The position numbers and the translations under genes are program-made. From Prochlorococcus sp. AG-418-K17 (lineage in GTDB: Bacteria > Cyanobacteriota > Cyanobacteriia > PCC-6307 > Cyanobiaceae): a DNA stretch of 64,000 nt. This document shows, piece after piece, positions 21,288-30,963 of the stretch. The stretch spans positions 96,179-160,178 of the forward strand of contig QCMD01000002.1 in the NCBI GenBank assembly GCA_003214055.1, in the 5' to 3' direction. Every line of letters starts with the position of its first letter. Positions within the stretch are counted from its first letter, which is position 1. A model generated the notes under the pieces. The model saw only the letters and a program-made list of their open reading frames with translations. It was not told the origin of the DNA and did not search any database.

Positions 21288-22661
21288 ATGGAATTCTCTT
21301 TATCAGAATTAAACGACGTTTTGGGGAATATTAGAAATCTGAGCGGGAGGAAAAGAGATTTTTTAAATTTTAAGAATGTAAGTATTGATAGTAGAACTTT
21401 ATTAAAAAATGATCTTTTTATAGCTATCAAGGGTAAAAATTATGATGGACATAGTTTTCTTCCAGAGGTTTTAAATAAAGGAGTTAAATCTGTAGTAATT
21501 AAAAAAGGGATGCAGAGATTACTTCCTAGTAATTTCCCTTATTGGGTTGTTGATGACACAACAGAGGCATTTCAAAAATTAGCATTGCTAAAAAGAAAAA
21601 AATTAAATATTCCTACTGTTGCAATAACTGGCTCAGTTGGTAAAACAACAACAAAAGAAATGATTGGTGGAGTTTTAAATAAACTTGGAAGAATTAAATT
21701 ATCTCATGCAAATTTCAATAATGAAATTGGAGTTGGTCTTACTATTCTTGCTACAGATATAGAAGATAAAGTTTTAGTTCTTGAGATGGGGATGAGAGGT
21801 CTTGGTCAGATCGAGAATTTATCTAAATATAGTGAACCCGATATTGCAGTTATTACTAACATTGGTACAGCTCATATTGGATTATTAGGCTCGAAAAGAA
21901 ATATAGCTCATGCAAAGTGTGAAATTAGTAAATTTTTAAATCCCAAAGGAGTTGTAGTAATCCCAGCAAATGATCAACTTCTAGAAGAAATTTTAAAAGT
22001 ATATTGGAAAGGTAGAGTAACAAAAGTAGAGTTGTTAAATATAGAAAATCAAAAGGAGAATTTTAAGAGAGATGATAATTTGCGAGGATTTTATAATCCT
22101 TTAAATAAAACAATTTTAATTGAAGAAAATACCTTTGAAATTTCATTTGAGGGATTTCACAATGCTTCGAATTTCTTATTTGCTTATGCAGTTGCTAAAG
22201 AGTTAGGCGTAGATTTTAAAAGTTTAAATAAATTTGATTTTGAAAGTTTAGGTGGAAGGAATAAAATTCTTAAATCAGTAAAAACAACAATATATGATGA
22301 ATCATATAATGCTTCGCCAGAGTCAGTAAAAGCATGTATTAAAAACCTGGTTGAAAAACCGAGAAATAAATTTTTCATATTTGGAAGTATGCAAGAATTG
22401 GGAAAAGAATCTGAAAAATATCACAAGGAAATATTCAACTTAATAAATAATTCAGATATAGAAAAGTGTTTATTTATTTGCGATAAAAAAGATGAAAAAA
22501 TTTACTCCAATTATCTGAAAGATAAGAAAAAATTCTTGGTTTTAAATGATGTTAAAGATATACCTCAAGAGATAAACAAATCTACAAAAAAAGGTGATTC
22601 TATTCTTATTAAAGGGAGCAGATGTTGGCAACTTGAAAAAATTATTGAATTAATTAACTAG
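21288..22661 (+). CDS. murF: UDP-MurNAc-tripeptide-D-Ala-D-Ala ligase
   Basis: A 457-aa Mur ligase that adds the D-Ala-D-Ala dipeptide to the peptidoglycan precursor in the cytosol. The ATP loop is VAITGSVGKTTTKEMIG; downstream are HANFNNEIGVGLT, the lysine-bearing LEMGMRGLGQIENL and ITNIGTAHIGLLGS, and the C-terminal domain with YDESYNASPESVKA. Length is normal. It begins 7 bp downstream of glgA and ends 1 bp from the convergent glmU stop. Confidence 0.95.
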   Translation: MEFSLSELNDVLGNIRNLSGRKRDFLNFKNVSIDSRTLLKNDLFIAIKGKNYDGHSFLPEVLNKGVKSVVIKKGMQRLLPSNFPYWVVDDTTEAFQKLALLKRKKLNIPTVAITGSVGKTTTKEMIGGVLNKLGRIKLSHANFNNEIGVGLTILATDIEDKVLVLEMGMRGLGQIENLSKYSEPDIAVITNIGTAHIGLLGSKRNIAHAKCEISKFLNPKGVVVIPANDQLLEEILKVYWKGRVTKVELLNIENQKENFKRDDNLRGFYNPLNKTILIEENTFEISFEGFHNASNFLFAYAVAKELGVDFKSLNKFDFESLGGRNKILKSVKTTIYDESYNASPESVKACIKNLVEKPRNKFFIFGSMQELGKESEKYHKEIFNLINNSDIEKCLFICDKKDEKIYSNYLKDKKKFLVLNDVKDIPQEINKSTKKGDSILIKGSRCWQLEKIIELIN

Positions 22662-22662
22662 A

Positions 22663-24012
22663 TTAGGATTTCTTTTTTTCCCAATTTTCTACATTTACTT
22701 GCTTAGTTCTTGAGATTGCTAATGTATTATCTTTGGAGTCTTTTGTAATCACTGAACCAGCTCCTGTTGTAACTGATTCCCCGAGATTTATTGGCGCTAC
22801 AAAAACTGTATTTGCACCAATATTAGAATTTTTACCAATTTTTGTTTGATGTTTTTTCTGACCATCAAAATTTGCAGTAATAGTACCTGCTCCAATATTT
22901 GTAGATCTACCAATAATAGAATCGCCAATATAACTTAAATGGTTTACTTTAGATTTTTCCTCTAATTGGCTATTTTTAATTTCAACAAAATTACCTATTT
23001 TGCTAAAGGAAGATATTTTGGAATTAGGTCTTATATGACTAAATGGACCAATCTTTATATGATCTATTATTTGCGAATCATAAACGGTGGAATTGGAGAT
23101 TTCACAATGTAATCCCACATTAGAATTCTCAATAAAAGTATTTGGTCCGATAGTGCAATGACTATTTATTTTGGTATTTCCTCTTATATGTGTATTAGCC
23201 TCTATAACTACATCCTTACCAATTTCAGCTTCTTCGCTAATTGAACAACTTGCTTTATTTATGAAAGTTACACCATTAAGCATATGCTTTTCTTTAATTG
23301 AATTCTGAACACTTTCCTCGCATTCTGATAGTTGGATTCTATTATTGATTCCTTGAAGCTCCCCATTATCTTCTATCTCCAAGCTTAAGGAATTATTTAA
23401 CAATGATATTGTATCTGTTAAGTAAATCTCTTTTTGATTATTATTGCTTCGCAGGGTATTAATTATTTCTGACAATTTACCCCAGTTAAAACAGTAAACA
23501 CCTGCATTTATTAATGGATTTTCTTTTTCTAGATCATTGCAATCTTTTTCTTCAACAATTCTCTCGATAAAATCCCCCTTCAAGAAAACTCTGCCATACC
23601 CATAAGGATTTTTTTTCTTAGTGGTTATTAATGAAACATTTGCATTTTTTGAATCATGTAAATTTATAAGCTTATTTAGAGTCTCAGGCTTGATGAGTGG
23701 TACATCCCCATTAAGTACTAAAAGTTTTCCTTCATTTTTTTTTACTGCTTTACAAAGTACCTGGATAGCATGACCAGTTCCTGATTGGGGATCTTGTATA
23801 ACAAATTGGATCTTTTTATTATCTGTTATTGACTCTTGTACTTCTTTTGATTTGTGTCCAGTAATTACGAAAATTTGATCAGGATTTAATTCAACACATG
23901 AATCAATTACTCTCTGCAAAAGACTTTTCCCAGAAATTTTATGTAAAACTTTTGGCAATGAGCTTTCCATCCTGGTTCCCTTGCCTGCCGCTAATATCGC
24001 AACACTTAACAT
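22663..24012 (-). CDS. glmU: Bifunctional GlcNAc-1-P uridyltransferase / GlcN-1-P acetyltransferase
   Basis: A 449-aa two-domain enzyme that makes UDP-GlcNAc for peptidoglycan and lipopolysaccharide. The N-terminal pyrophosphorylase domain (1-230) starts [19 protein letters not shown] and has QSGTGHAIQ and LVLNGDVPL. The C-terminal half is a left-handed beta-helix built of hexapeptides (I/VGxxxxI type), with the acetyltransferase motifs GNFVEIKNS and [10 protein letters not shown]. It is tail to tail with murF with a 1-bp gap. Confidence 0.96.
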   Translation of the reverse strand: MLSVAILAAGKGTRMESSLPKVLHKISGKSLLQRVIDSCVELNPDQIFVITGHKSKEVQESITDNKKIQFVIQDPQSGTGHAIQVLCKAVKKNEGKLLVLNGDVPLIKPETLNKLINLHDSKNANVSLITTKKKNPYGYGRVFLKGDFIERIVEEKDCNDLEKENPLINAGVYCFNWGKLSEIINTLRSNNNQKEIYLTDTISLLNNSLSLEIEDNGELQGINNRIQLSECEESVQNSIKEKHMLNGVTFINKASCSISEEAEIGKDVVIEANTHIRGNTKINSHCTIGPNTFIENSNVGLHCEISNSTVYDSQIIDHIKIGPFSHIRPNSKISSFSKIGNFVEIKNSQLEEKSKVNHLSYIGDSIIGRSTNIGAGTITANFDGQKKHQTKIGKNSNIGANTVFVAPINLGESVTTGAGSVITKDSKDNTLAISRTKQVNVENWEKKKS

Positions 24013-24037
24013 GTTTATTTGAAATCCTAATTTAAAT

Positions 24038-24943
24038 TTAACTCTTAAAGGATAACTTCGTCATTCCCCACTTCTTTCTCCATTTATTTGTAGATAATAG
24101 ATTTGAAAATAATTGCTCATCTAATCTTCTCTTTATTATGTCTTCTTTACTTGAGTTCAAATGTTGATCTCTATATGGAATACTAGCTTTAGTTAAGAGA
24201 TGTTCTTCTTCCATTAAAGATAACTTTTCAAAATTGAAATTAGGTTTCAAATTATTTTTATCAAATTTTGATATTGCGACAGTTCCCTGACTCCAAAAAC
24301 GTCTGTTTTTAAGACTAGGCTTAATAGTAAAAATTTCTAATCCAAGATTCCTTAGAGTTTTTCTTACTGCCGCTGATGCAGAATAAGTTATTAAATAACC
24401 CTGAGGATTAAGATTTTCTGTGAGTTTGGATAAAAATTCAATTGTCCATACTTGTGGGCATTTTTGAGGCGAAAAACCATCTAAATAAATCAGATCGAAT
24501 TTAATACAGGAAGGAATAATGTTAATTTTTTCTCTAGCATCCCCCCACAAAATGCTGCATTTAAAAAACTGATCCTCAAAGTAATCTTTTCGATAAAGTG
24601 ATTCAAATATTTTTTTGACTTTTGGATCCCATAATTTAAAGAAAGATTCTTTTCTAAGCGAATATTCAAGAGGCTTTTTATCAATCTCCAATGCATACAA
24701 ATTTAAATATGATTTTTGTTTAATTAAATCATCTAATAAAGAAGCGGAATTGTATCCTAAACCAAAACATATATCCAAAACATTAAGAGATTTTCCTTTA
24801 AATCTTTGCAAATTAGAAGTAGCTGTAAATTTTGACTTTGTCTCCTCCAATGCACCCAATAAACTATGAAAGTTCTCTTGAAAAAACGCACTTCTTAAAG
24901 AGTAACTCCCATCTTTTGTTAAAACTTCAATTAATTCAGACAA
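24038..24943 (-). CDS. MnmC-like SAM-dependent methyltransferase (DUF752)
   Basis: A 301-aa protein of the DUF752/MnmD type. It has the N-terminal [18 protein letters not shown] segment, the SAM motif [15 protein letters not shown], the acidic-then-aromatic [19 protein letters not shown], and [20 protein letters not shown]. These match the methyltransferase half of MnmC, which completes mnm5(s2)U in tRNA wobble positions. The FAD-dependent oxidase half found in enterobacterial MnmC is absent, as in stand-alone MnmD. Its exact substrate here is inferred. It lies between glmU and aroA on the same strand with 12-25 bp gaps. Confidence 0.82.
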   Translation of the reverse strand: MSELIEVLTKDGSYSLRSAFFQENFHSLLGALEETKSKFTATSNLQRFKGKSLNVLDICFGLGYNSASLLDDLIKQKSYLNLYALEIDKKPLEYSLRKESFFKLWDPKVKKIFESLYRKDYFEDQFFKCSILWGDAREKINIIPSCIKFDLIYLDGFSPQKCPQVWTIEFLSKLTENLNPQGYLITYSASAAVRKTLRNLGLEIFTIKPSLKNRRFWSQGTVAISKFDKNNLKPNFNFEKLSLMEEEHLLTKASIPYRDQHLNSSKEDIIKRRLDEQLFSNLLSTNKWRKKWGMTKLSFKS

Positions 24944-24955
24944 AAACTTTTTAGG

Positions 24956-26266
24956 CTAATTAGTTAGTTTTCCCAGCTCTTCCCAAAAAGTGGGATAAGA
25001 GACGCTAGCAGCATCAGATCTCATGATTTTTGAGGTACCTTTAGCAAGAAGTGAAGCAATAGCAAGACTCATTGCTACTCTATGATCTGTCTCACTATCT
25101 ACCTCAGCAGAATGAAATTTTGATTGCCCATTAATAATTAACCCATCCTCTTTTTCTGTTATTTCGGCTCCGAATTTTTGTAACTGTCGTGCCATGACTT
25201 TTAATCGATCTGTCTCCTTAACTCTTAATTCTTGTGCATCCTTAATTTCAGAAACTCCATTGCAAAAACAGGCAGCCACAGTAAGGATAGGAATTTCATC
25301 TATAAGTTTTGGAAGAATATCTCCTTCAATAGTGAATGATCTTAAATTATTTGAAGTCTTCACTTTAATAGATCCAATAGGTTCACCTGCAATAGTCGAT
25401 TTGTCTAAAATCTCATAATTACAACCCATTGAATCCATTACATTTAAAATTCCTGTTCTTGTAGGATTTAATCCGACATTCTGAATTAAAACCTCTGAAT
25501 TTGGAACAATAGATGCAGCAATCATCCAAAAAGAAGCAGAGCTTATGTCTCCAGGAATCAATATTCTCTGACCAGTTAAGTTACTCCCTGACTTGATAAC
25601 TACATTCCTGCCTAATTCTCCTCTGATACTTATGTCTGCTCCAAATGCTTTAAGCATTCTTTCCGTATGATCTCTTGAAGATGCCGGTTCAATTACAGAA
25701 GTAGTTCCAGAAGCATTGAGGCCTGCCAATAATATTGCCGATTTTACTTGAGCACTTGCCACTGGAGTTCCAATAACACATCCCTTAAGTTTTTTCCCAT
25801 CAATTGAGATTGGAGCTTTATTACCGCCTTCCCTTCCATAAATTTTGCCACCCATCAAAGATAACGGTTTGCCCACTCTCCCCATTGGCCTTTCGTTAAG
25901 AGAAGCGTCCCCGGTTAAGATGAAATTCTTACCTTCTTGTGAGGCTAATAAACCCATTAATAACCTCATAGTGGTTCCTGAATTTCCACAATTGAGGATT
26001 TCTTTTGGCTCTTTTAATCCATCTAGACCTAATCCTGAAATCGAAAAAGGCTCATTTTTTTTTATTTCTGGTATGGTCACACCTAACTTTCTTAAACAAT
26101 CAGCAGTTGAAAGTGGATCTTCAGAATGTAAGAACCCCTCAATAGTCGTCTCACCCTTAGCAATACTTCCTATTATTAGAGCTCTATGAGAAATAGATTT
26201 ATCTCCAGGTACTTTTACTTTTCCTTTTAAATTAACTCCACCTTTTATTGTGCGGATATTATTCAT
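24956..26266 (-). CDS. aroA: EPSP synthase (3-phosphoshikimate 1-carboxyvinyltransferase)
   Basis: A 436-aa enzyme of the shikimate pathway. The motifs [44 protein letters not shown] and [12 protein letters not shown] are all intact, so it should be active. An in-frame ATG at 26305 would add 13 residues ([10 protein letters not shown]...); I prefer the ATG at 26266 because the protein then begins [10 protein letters not shown], close to the usual distance before the KVPGDKS loop. No Shine-Dalgarno sequence decides it. It is divergent from comB. Confidence 0.94.
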   Translation of the reverse strand: MNNIRTIKGGVNLKGKVKVPGDKSISHRALIIGSIAKGETTIEGFLHSEDPLSTADCLRKLGVTIPEIKKNEPFSISGLGLDGLKEPKEILNCGNSGTTMRLLMGLLASQEGKNFILTGDASLNERPMGRVGKPLSLMGGKIYGREGGNKAPISIDGKKLKGCVIGTPVASAQVKSAILLAGLNASGTTSVIEPASSRDHTERMLKAFGADISIRGELGRNVVIKSGSNLTGQRILIPGDISSASFWMIAASIVPNSEVLIQNVGLNPTRTGILNVMDSMGCNYEILDKSTIAGEPIGSIKVKTSNNLRSFTIEGDILPKLIDEIPILTVAACFCNGVSEIKDAQELRVKETDRLKVMARQLQKFGAEITEKEDGLIINGQSKFHSAEVDSETDHRVAMSLAIASLLAKGTSKIMRSDAASVSYPTFWEELGKLTN

Positions 26267-26371
26267 TTTCAAATTAATTACTTGATAAGATTTCTGTAAA
26301 GACAAATTAGTTTTATATTATCAATAAGTTTGTTTTTTAAAAAAAAATAATCAAATTAAGTAACTGTTTTC

Positions 26372-26377
26372 TATAAT
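26372..26377 (+). promoter_or_regulatory. Probable -10 element for comB
   Basis: A perfect TATAAT lies between the divergent aroA and comB genes. A start of transcription about 7 nt downstream would fall near 26384-26386, exactly where the comB reading frame opens. No good -35 hexamer is seen 17 nt upstream, which is common in these AT-rich genomes. If correct, the comB message has almost no leader. Confidence 0.45.
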
Positions 26378-26385
26378 AATTGTAG

Positions 26386-27129
26386 ATAAAGGATTCGATT
26401 ATTAATCTTACTTATTATCACGTTGCAAAGGATGTTCCGGAAAATAGTCCAGATATTGCAGTGGTCATTGATGTTTTAAGAGCTACAACCACAATTTCTT
26501 GGGCTTTAAAAAATGGAGCTGATTCAATACAAGTTTTTGCAGATTTAGATTTATTAAAAGAATCTGCAATTAAGTGGCAAACTGAAAAGAGATTAATGCT
26601 TGGAGAGAGAGGTGGAAAGAAGATTGAGGGCTTTGATTTAGGAAATTCTCCTTTATCAGTTACAAAAAAAGTTGTTAATGGTAAAAGACTTTTTATGAGT
26701 ACGACTAATGGGACTAAATCATTACAAAAAGTTCAAAATGCCAAACATTTATTTGCTATGGGTCTCCCAAATAGGAAAGCCGTTGCAGAAAAAATCATTT
26801 CATTAAAAAGTGAAAATGTTTTAATACTTGGTAGTGGTTGGGAAGGCTCTTATTCACTTGAGGATTCTTTGGCTGCTGGTGCTTTGGCCTCGTACCTAAA
26901 ACAGAACTGTGATTTCGAAATTAATATTCTGAATGACGAGTTACAAGCTGCTTTAGCACTTTGGGATGTCTGGAAAAATGATATTTTGAAATGTTTAAAA
27001 ACAGCAACCCATGGCAAAAGATTGACAAGTCTTGGAGATTATGATGATGATTTTAAATGTTGCTCTGAACTTGATTGCTTAGATATTGTTCCAGCTCAAG
27101 TTGAAAGAGGTGTGATTCGTGCCTCATGA
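26386..27129 (+). CDS. comB: Probable 2-phosphosulfolactate phosphatase, no canonical start codon
   Basis: A ComB-family protein (about 248 aa from 26386). The family strand INLTYYHVAKDVPE followed by VVIDVLRATTTI and then LMLGERGGKKIEGFDLGNSP and MSTTNGTKSL are typical. The frame opens after TAG at 26383-26385, and the first ATG/GTG/TTG is the GTG at 26461, which would drop the conserved first strand. The codon after the stop is ATA; ATT codons occur at 26398 and 26401. I give the frame from the ATA. ComB acts in coenzyme M synthesis in archaea; its role in cyanobacteria is unknown. The nitrilase-like gene follows after 30 bp. Confidence 0.85.
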   Translation: MKDSIINLTYYHVAKDVPENSPDIAVVIDVLRATTTISWALKNGADSIQVFADLDLLKESAIKWQTEKRLMLGERGGKKIEGFDLGNSPLSVTKKVVNGKRLFMSTTNGTKSLQKVQNAKHLFAMGLPNRKAVAEKIISLKSENVLILGSGWEGSYSLEDSLAAGALASYLKQNCDFEINILNDELQAALALWDVWKNDILKCLKTATHGKRLTSLGDYDDDFKCCSELDCLDIVPAQVERGVIRAS

Positions 27130-27159
27130 TTTACGAATTGGTTCATTGGGAGTAAATTC

Positions 27160-27987
27160 TTGACTGATTTTTTGGTAGCTGCATTGCAAATTACAAGCTC
27201 TTCTAATGTAGAGGCTAATTTTGCTGAAGCGGAAGAACAAATTGAATTGGCTTCAAGAAGAGGTGCCGAATTAATTGGATTACCAGAGAATTTTGCTTTT
27301 TTAGGGGAAGATGATGAAAAACTCAAACTAGCTTCTGAATTATCTTCAAAGTGTTCTAATTTCCTGAAGACGATGTCTCAACGATATCAAGTATTCCTTC
27401 TTGGTGGAGGTCATCCTGTTCCTGCTGGTGACGATACTCATACCCTTAATAGATCAGTACTTTATGCAAGAGATGGTCAGATTCTCGCAGAATACGACAA
27501 GATTCATCTTTTTGATGTTGACTTACCTGATGGAAATTTGTACAAAGAATCAGCTACTATTTTGTCAGGAAAATCATTTCCTCCAGTGGTAGACGTTCCA
27601 GGACTTTGCAAAATAGGTTTGTCAATTTGTTACGATGTTAGGTTCCCAGAGCTTTATAGATATTTATCATTTAATGGTGCAGAACTAATAATGATTCCTG
27701 CCGCATTCACGGCATTTACTGGTAAAGATCATTGGCAAATACTTCTACAAGCAAGGGCTATTGAAAATACAGCATATGTTGTAGCCCCTGCTCAAACCGG
27801 TATTCATTATGGAAGAAGACAAAGCCATGGCCATGCAATGGTTATAGATCCATGGGGAACTGTTTTGTCTGATGCAGGCAAAACTCAAGGTGCTGCAATA
27901 GCTCCAGCTGATAAAGAACGAGTAAAAAAGATTAGGGAACAGATGCCAAGCCTTAAACATAGAAAAAATAAATTGTTTGCTAACTAA
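27160..27987 (+). CDS. Carbon-nitrogen hydrolase (nitrilase superfamily, Nit-like omega-amidase)
   Basis: A 275-aa hydrolase with the nitrilase triad in order: Glu in GLPENFAFLG (residue about 44), Lys in YDKIHLFDVDLP (about 112) and Cys in GLSICYDVRFPELYR (about 154). The FDVDLPDG and ARAIENTAYVVAPAQTG motifs are typical of Nit1/Nit2, which hydrolyse deaminated glutathione or alpha-keto amides. This is a repair-type enzyme in the cytosol; the exact substrate is inferred. The TTG start at 27160 fits the family N-terminus (DFLVAALQITSS). Its stop and the next ATG share one base (TAATG). Confidence 0.85.
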   Translation: MTDFLVAALQITSSSNVEANFAEAEEQIELASRRGAELIGLPENFAFLGEDDEKLKLASELSSKCSNFLKTMSQRYQVFLLGGGHPVPAGDDTHTLNRSVLYARDGQILAEYDKIHLFDVDLPDGNLYKESATILSGKSFPPVVDVPGLCKIGLSICYDVRFPELYRYLSFNGAELIMIPAAFTAFTGKDHWQILLQARAIENTAYVVAPAQTGIHYGRRQSHGHAMVIDPWGTVLSDAGKTQGAAIAPADKERVKKIREQMPSLKHRKNKLFAN

Positions 27988-29075
27988 TGACGAAGTTTTT
28001 CGTAAATAAACTTTTTCGTTATTTATACGTTGTTTTATTTTTTACTTATAGTATTCCTCCAGTAAGGTCATCTAGTGACTTGGCAGCTTGGTCCTTAAAA
28101 TCAAATGGTGTTTTAGAGTTAAGAACAAAGTCAAATTCAAATTTAAAAGCATATTTTCAAAAATCCAGTAATATTCACGGGGATAGGTTTTGGATAGATT
28201 TCCCTGGAGAATTATCTACCCCTAGAACGATTCAAGGTAATGGACCAATAAAAGAAATTAGATTAGGCAAACCTATTAAAGGTAAAACAAGATTAGTTAT
28301 TGAGTTTTCCCGAAACAATAATATAAAACCTCTTACTTGGAAACTTGTTGGTTTAGATCAAAATAGGTGGAGAGTAAAATTATTCTCCCCAAAAAACTCA
28401 TTTAAAGCAATTGGTGAAGGTGTAATTAAAAAAGGATATAGAAGAAAAAATAAAGCTAAACATACCCCATTAGTCATTGCAAATAATTCATATAATCATC
28501 ACCATTTGCCCGATATTGAAAGAAACAAATTTTATGTCATTATTGATCCTGGGCATGGCGGACCTGATCCTGGAGCAATAGGTATTGGGGGAATAAGAGA
28601 ATCGGATGTGGTACTGGATGTTTCTAAAACTGTCAAAAAGTTATTAAATCAAAAAGGGGTAAAGGTAATGTTAACCAGAAGAAATGAAGTTGATTTGGAT
28701 CTTCCTCCAAGAGTTTCATTAGCCAACAGAACTGATGCGGATATTTTTGTGAGCATTCATGCAAATGCATCAAGAGGGAAAAGAAAAGATATAAATGGAT
28801 TAGAGACTTTTTATTACAGAGGATGGAGAGGGAGATTGCTTGCAAAAAGAATTCAGAAGCAAATTCTTAGGGTCTCCCCTGGGAGTCCCGATCGAGGGGT
28901 AAAACAAGGAAGATTTTATGTTATCAAAAACACTAGAATGCCTGCAGTACTTGTAGAAATTGGTTTTTTAACAGGAAGATTAGATGCTAGAAGATTAGAA
29001 AAAAATACTCATCGCAAAAAAATAGCTTATGCAATAGCAAAAGGTATACTTGAATATCTTTCGAAAATAAGGTGA
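27987..29075 (+). CDS. amiC: N-acetylmuramoyl-L-alanine amidase (Amidase_3) with N-terminal AMIN-like domain
   Basis: A 362-aa exported cell-wall hydrolase that cleaves peptidoglycan cross-links at septa. A signal/anchor occupies residues 1-25, an AMIN-like beta domain lies about 30-130, a basic linker follows, and the zinc amidase domain fills 175-362. Zinc and catalytic residues are seen in VIIDPGHGGPDPGA (His), RESDVVLDVSK (Glu), FVSIHANASRG (His) and AVLVEIGFLTG (Glu). It is coupled to the nitrilase-like gene (TAATG) and overlaps murI by 4 bp, so amidase and glutamate racemase are made together. Confidence 0.92.
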   Translation: MTKFFVNKLFRYLYVVLFFTYSIPPVRSSSDLAAWSLKSNGVLELRTKSNSNLKAYFQKSSNIHGDRFWIDFPGELSTPRTIQGNGPIKEIRLGKPIKGKTRLVIEFSRNNNIKPLTWKLVGLDQNRWRVKLFSPKNSFKAIGEGVIKKGYRRKNKAKHTPLVIANNSYNHHHLPDIERNKFYVIIDPGHGGPDPGAIGIGGIRESDVVLDVSKTVKKLLNQKGVKVMLTRRNEVDLDLPPRVSLANRTDADIFVSIHANASRGKRKDINGLETFYYRGWRGRLLAKRIQKQILRVSPGSPDRGVKQGRFYVIKNTRMPAVLVEIGFLTGRLDARRLEKNTHRKKIAYAIAKGILEYLSKIR

Positions 29076-29866
29076 AACTTAAAGTTGGTATATTCGATAG
29101 CGGCATAGGTGGATTTACTGTCCTAAATTCTCTATTGAAAACTAGAAATGATGTTGAGGTTTTTTATTTAGCTGATACAAAAAGAATTCCATATGGAAAC
29201 AGAAATATTCATCAAATAAGATCTTTTGCAAAAGATATTTGTTATTGGTTTGGGAATAAGAACTTGGACGCACTATTGATAGCATGCAATACAACAAATG
29301 CATGCGCTTTAGATATTTTGGAAAGGGACTTACAAATACCATGTTTTGATCTTATTAATTCTGCTTCCGAGATTGTTAAAGAAACGAGAATTGGGGTTTT
29401 AGCGACTCCAACTACTGTTAAGTCTGCTTACTATGAAAAAGTATTTAGAGTGAATAATAAAACTTTAGAAATTTACCAACAAGAATGTCCTGAATTTGTA
29501 TTAGAAATAGAGAGAAATAAGCCAAATTTTAATAAATTAAGTTCTCTCGCAGATTTGTACTTAGGTCCAGTTTTAAGACAAGAAATTCAAGAATTAATAC
29601 TTGGATGTAGTCATTATCCATTAATCTATAATATTTTGAGAAGAAAAATAGATAACAAAATCAATATTATCGATCCCTCTGTTGCATTGGTAAATAAATT
29701 TAATTCATTTTTCTCAATATCGAAAAATAAGTTAATTCAAACTATTTCATACGACAATGTTAATTTCTTTGTCACCTCAAAATATGACGAATTTTCGTTA
29801 AAAGCAAAATATTGGTTGGAAATTAATAAAGAAATTAACCTTGTTAACCTCCGAAGCAATGATTGA
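29072..29866 (+). CDS. murI: Glutamate racemase
   Basis: A 264-aa cofactor-free racemase that supplies D-glutamate for peptidoglycan. It begins KVGIFDSGIGGFTVL, has the first catalytic cysteine in LLIACNTTNACA and the second in ELILGCSHYPLI, and the YLADTKRIPYGN loop. It starts with GTG inside the 3' end of amiC (4-bp overlap, GTGA), which fixes the start. The prenyl-synthase gene follows after 27 bp. Confidence 0.95.
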   Translation: MKLKVGIFDSGIGGFTVLNSLLKTRNDVEVFYLADTKRIPYGNRNIHQIRSFAKDICYWFGNKNLDALLIACNTTNACALDILERDLQIPCFDLINSASEIVKETRIGVLATPTTVKSAYYEKVFRVNNKTLEIYQQECPEFVLEIERNKPNFNKLSSLADLYLGPVLRQEIQELILGCSHYPLIYNILRRKIDNKINIIDPSVALVNKFNSFFSISKNKLIQTISYDNVNFFVTSKYDEFSLKAKYWLEINKEINLVNLRSND

Positions 29867-29880
29867 TTCCTTAATATGTA

Positions 29881-29887
29881 AGAGAGG
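29881..29887 (+). promoter_or_regulatory. Ribosome binding site of the prenyl synthase gene
   Basis: AGAGAGG stands 6 nt before the ATG at 29894. Clear Shine-Dalgarno sequences are rare in this window, so this one is worth noting and supports the chosen start. Confidence 0.55.
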
Positions 29888-29893
29888 CAAATC

Positions 29894-30865
29894 ATGAATA
29901 CAGTAACAGAACTACTTCAACCAGTTGAAAATGATCTTGATGATCTTATTTTAGAACTGAAAAATTTAATAGGAGCCGGACATCCAATCCTTCAAGCTGC
30001 AGCTGAACATTTATTTAGCGCTGGGGGGAAAAGATTAAGACCTGGAATAGTTTTATTGATTTCAAAAGCGATTTCTCCTGACTTTAATTTGAAAACTAAG
30101 CATAAAAGACTTGCTGAAATAACTGAAATGATTCATACTGCATCGTTAGTTCATGACGACGTTGTTGATGAGGCTTCAACAAGAAGGGGTGTTGATACTG
30201 TTCATAGTAGGTTTAATACAAGGGTAGCTGTTCTAGCAGGTGATTTCCTTTTTGCTCAAGCCAGCTGGCATTTGGCTAATCTTGATAACGTGGATGTAGT
30301 AAAGTTGTTAAGTAGAGTAATTATGGATTTGGCAGAGGGTGAAATAAAACAAAATTTAAATAGATTTGATTCTGGTCAGAGCTTTTCGAAATACATCAAT
30401 AAAAGTTATTGTAAAACTGCCTCATTGATTGCTAATAGTTGTAAAGCTGCAGGAGTTTTAAGTAATTTAGAGGAAGATAAACTTTCCTCTTTATACGAAT
30501 TTGGTAAAAATATTGGATTAGCTTTTCAAGTTGTTGATGATATTTTAGATTTTACTGGAAATGATAAGCAGCTCGGAAAACCTGCAGTTAGTGATCTTGC
30601 AAGTGGATATCTTACCGCTCCTGTTTTATATGCTTTAAAAGAGAACAAAAATTTGTCTGTTCTCATTAATAGAGAACTTGCTGAAAAGGATGATTTAAAT
30701 AATGCTCTAAACATTATCATGAACTCGAAAGCCATCGAGAGTTCAAGAAAATTGGCTGAGGATTTTGCAATGATCTCTAAAGAATCAATATCATGGCTTC
30801 CAGAATCTCAATATAAAAGAGCTTTACTTAGTCTTCCAGAGTTCGTTCTTAGTCGTATTTACTGA
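29894..30865 (+). CDS. sds: Long-chain trans-prenyl diphosphate synthase (solanesyl/plastoquinone side chain)
   Basis: A 323-aa trans-isoprenyl diphosphate synthase that makes the C45-type tail of plastoquinone. The first Asp-rich motif is LVHDDVVDEA with following STRRG, the second is FQVVDDILDFTGND, and GGKRLRPGIVLL marks the substrate-binding start. The small residue before the first motif (Ser-Leu-Val-His) is consistent with a long product, but product length is inferred. A good ribosome site (AGAGAGG) precedes it. acs follows after 98 bp, a stretch with two copies of AAATATTTTTTT. Confidence 0.88.
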   Translation: MNTVTELLQPVENDLDDLILELKNLIGAGHPILQAAAEHLFSAGGKRLRPGIVLLISKAISPDFNLKTKHKRLAEITEMIHTASLVHDDVVDEASTRRGVDTVHSRFNTRVAVLAGDFLFAQASWHLANLDNVDVVKLLSRVIMDLAEGEIKQNLNRFDSGQSFSKYINKSYCKTASLIANSCKAAGVLSNLEEDKLSSLYEFGKNIGLAFQVVDDILDFTGNDKQLGKPAVSDLASGYLTAPVLYALKENKNLSVLINRELAEKDDLNNALNIIMNSKAIESSRKLAEDFAMISKESISWLPESQYKRALLSLPEFVLSRIY

Positions 30866-30963
30866 AATTATTAAAAATATTTTTTTCAGTTAAAATTTCT
30901 ATTAAATATTTTTTTGATAACAATAATGATTTAGTCTAGATTTAGTAATAATAACTACATCTA

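Noticed and set aside
25845..26189. A 114-aa ORF on the plus strand inside aroA
   Set aside because: Antisense shadow of a well-conserved enzyme; no motif or promoter of its own.
30868..30917. Two copies of AAATATTTTTTT between the prenyl synthase and acs genes
   Set aside because: Short A/T-only repeats are expected by chance in this composition; no stem or motif.
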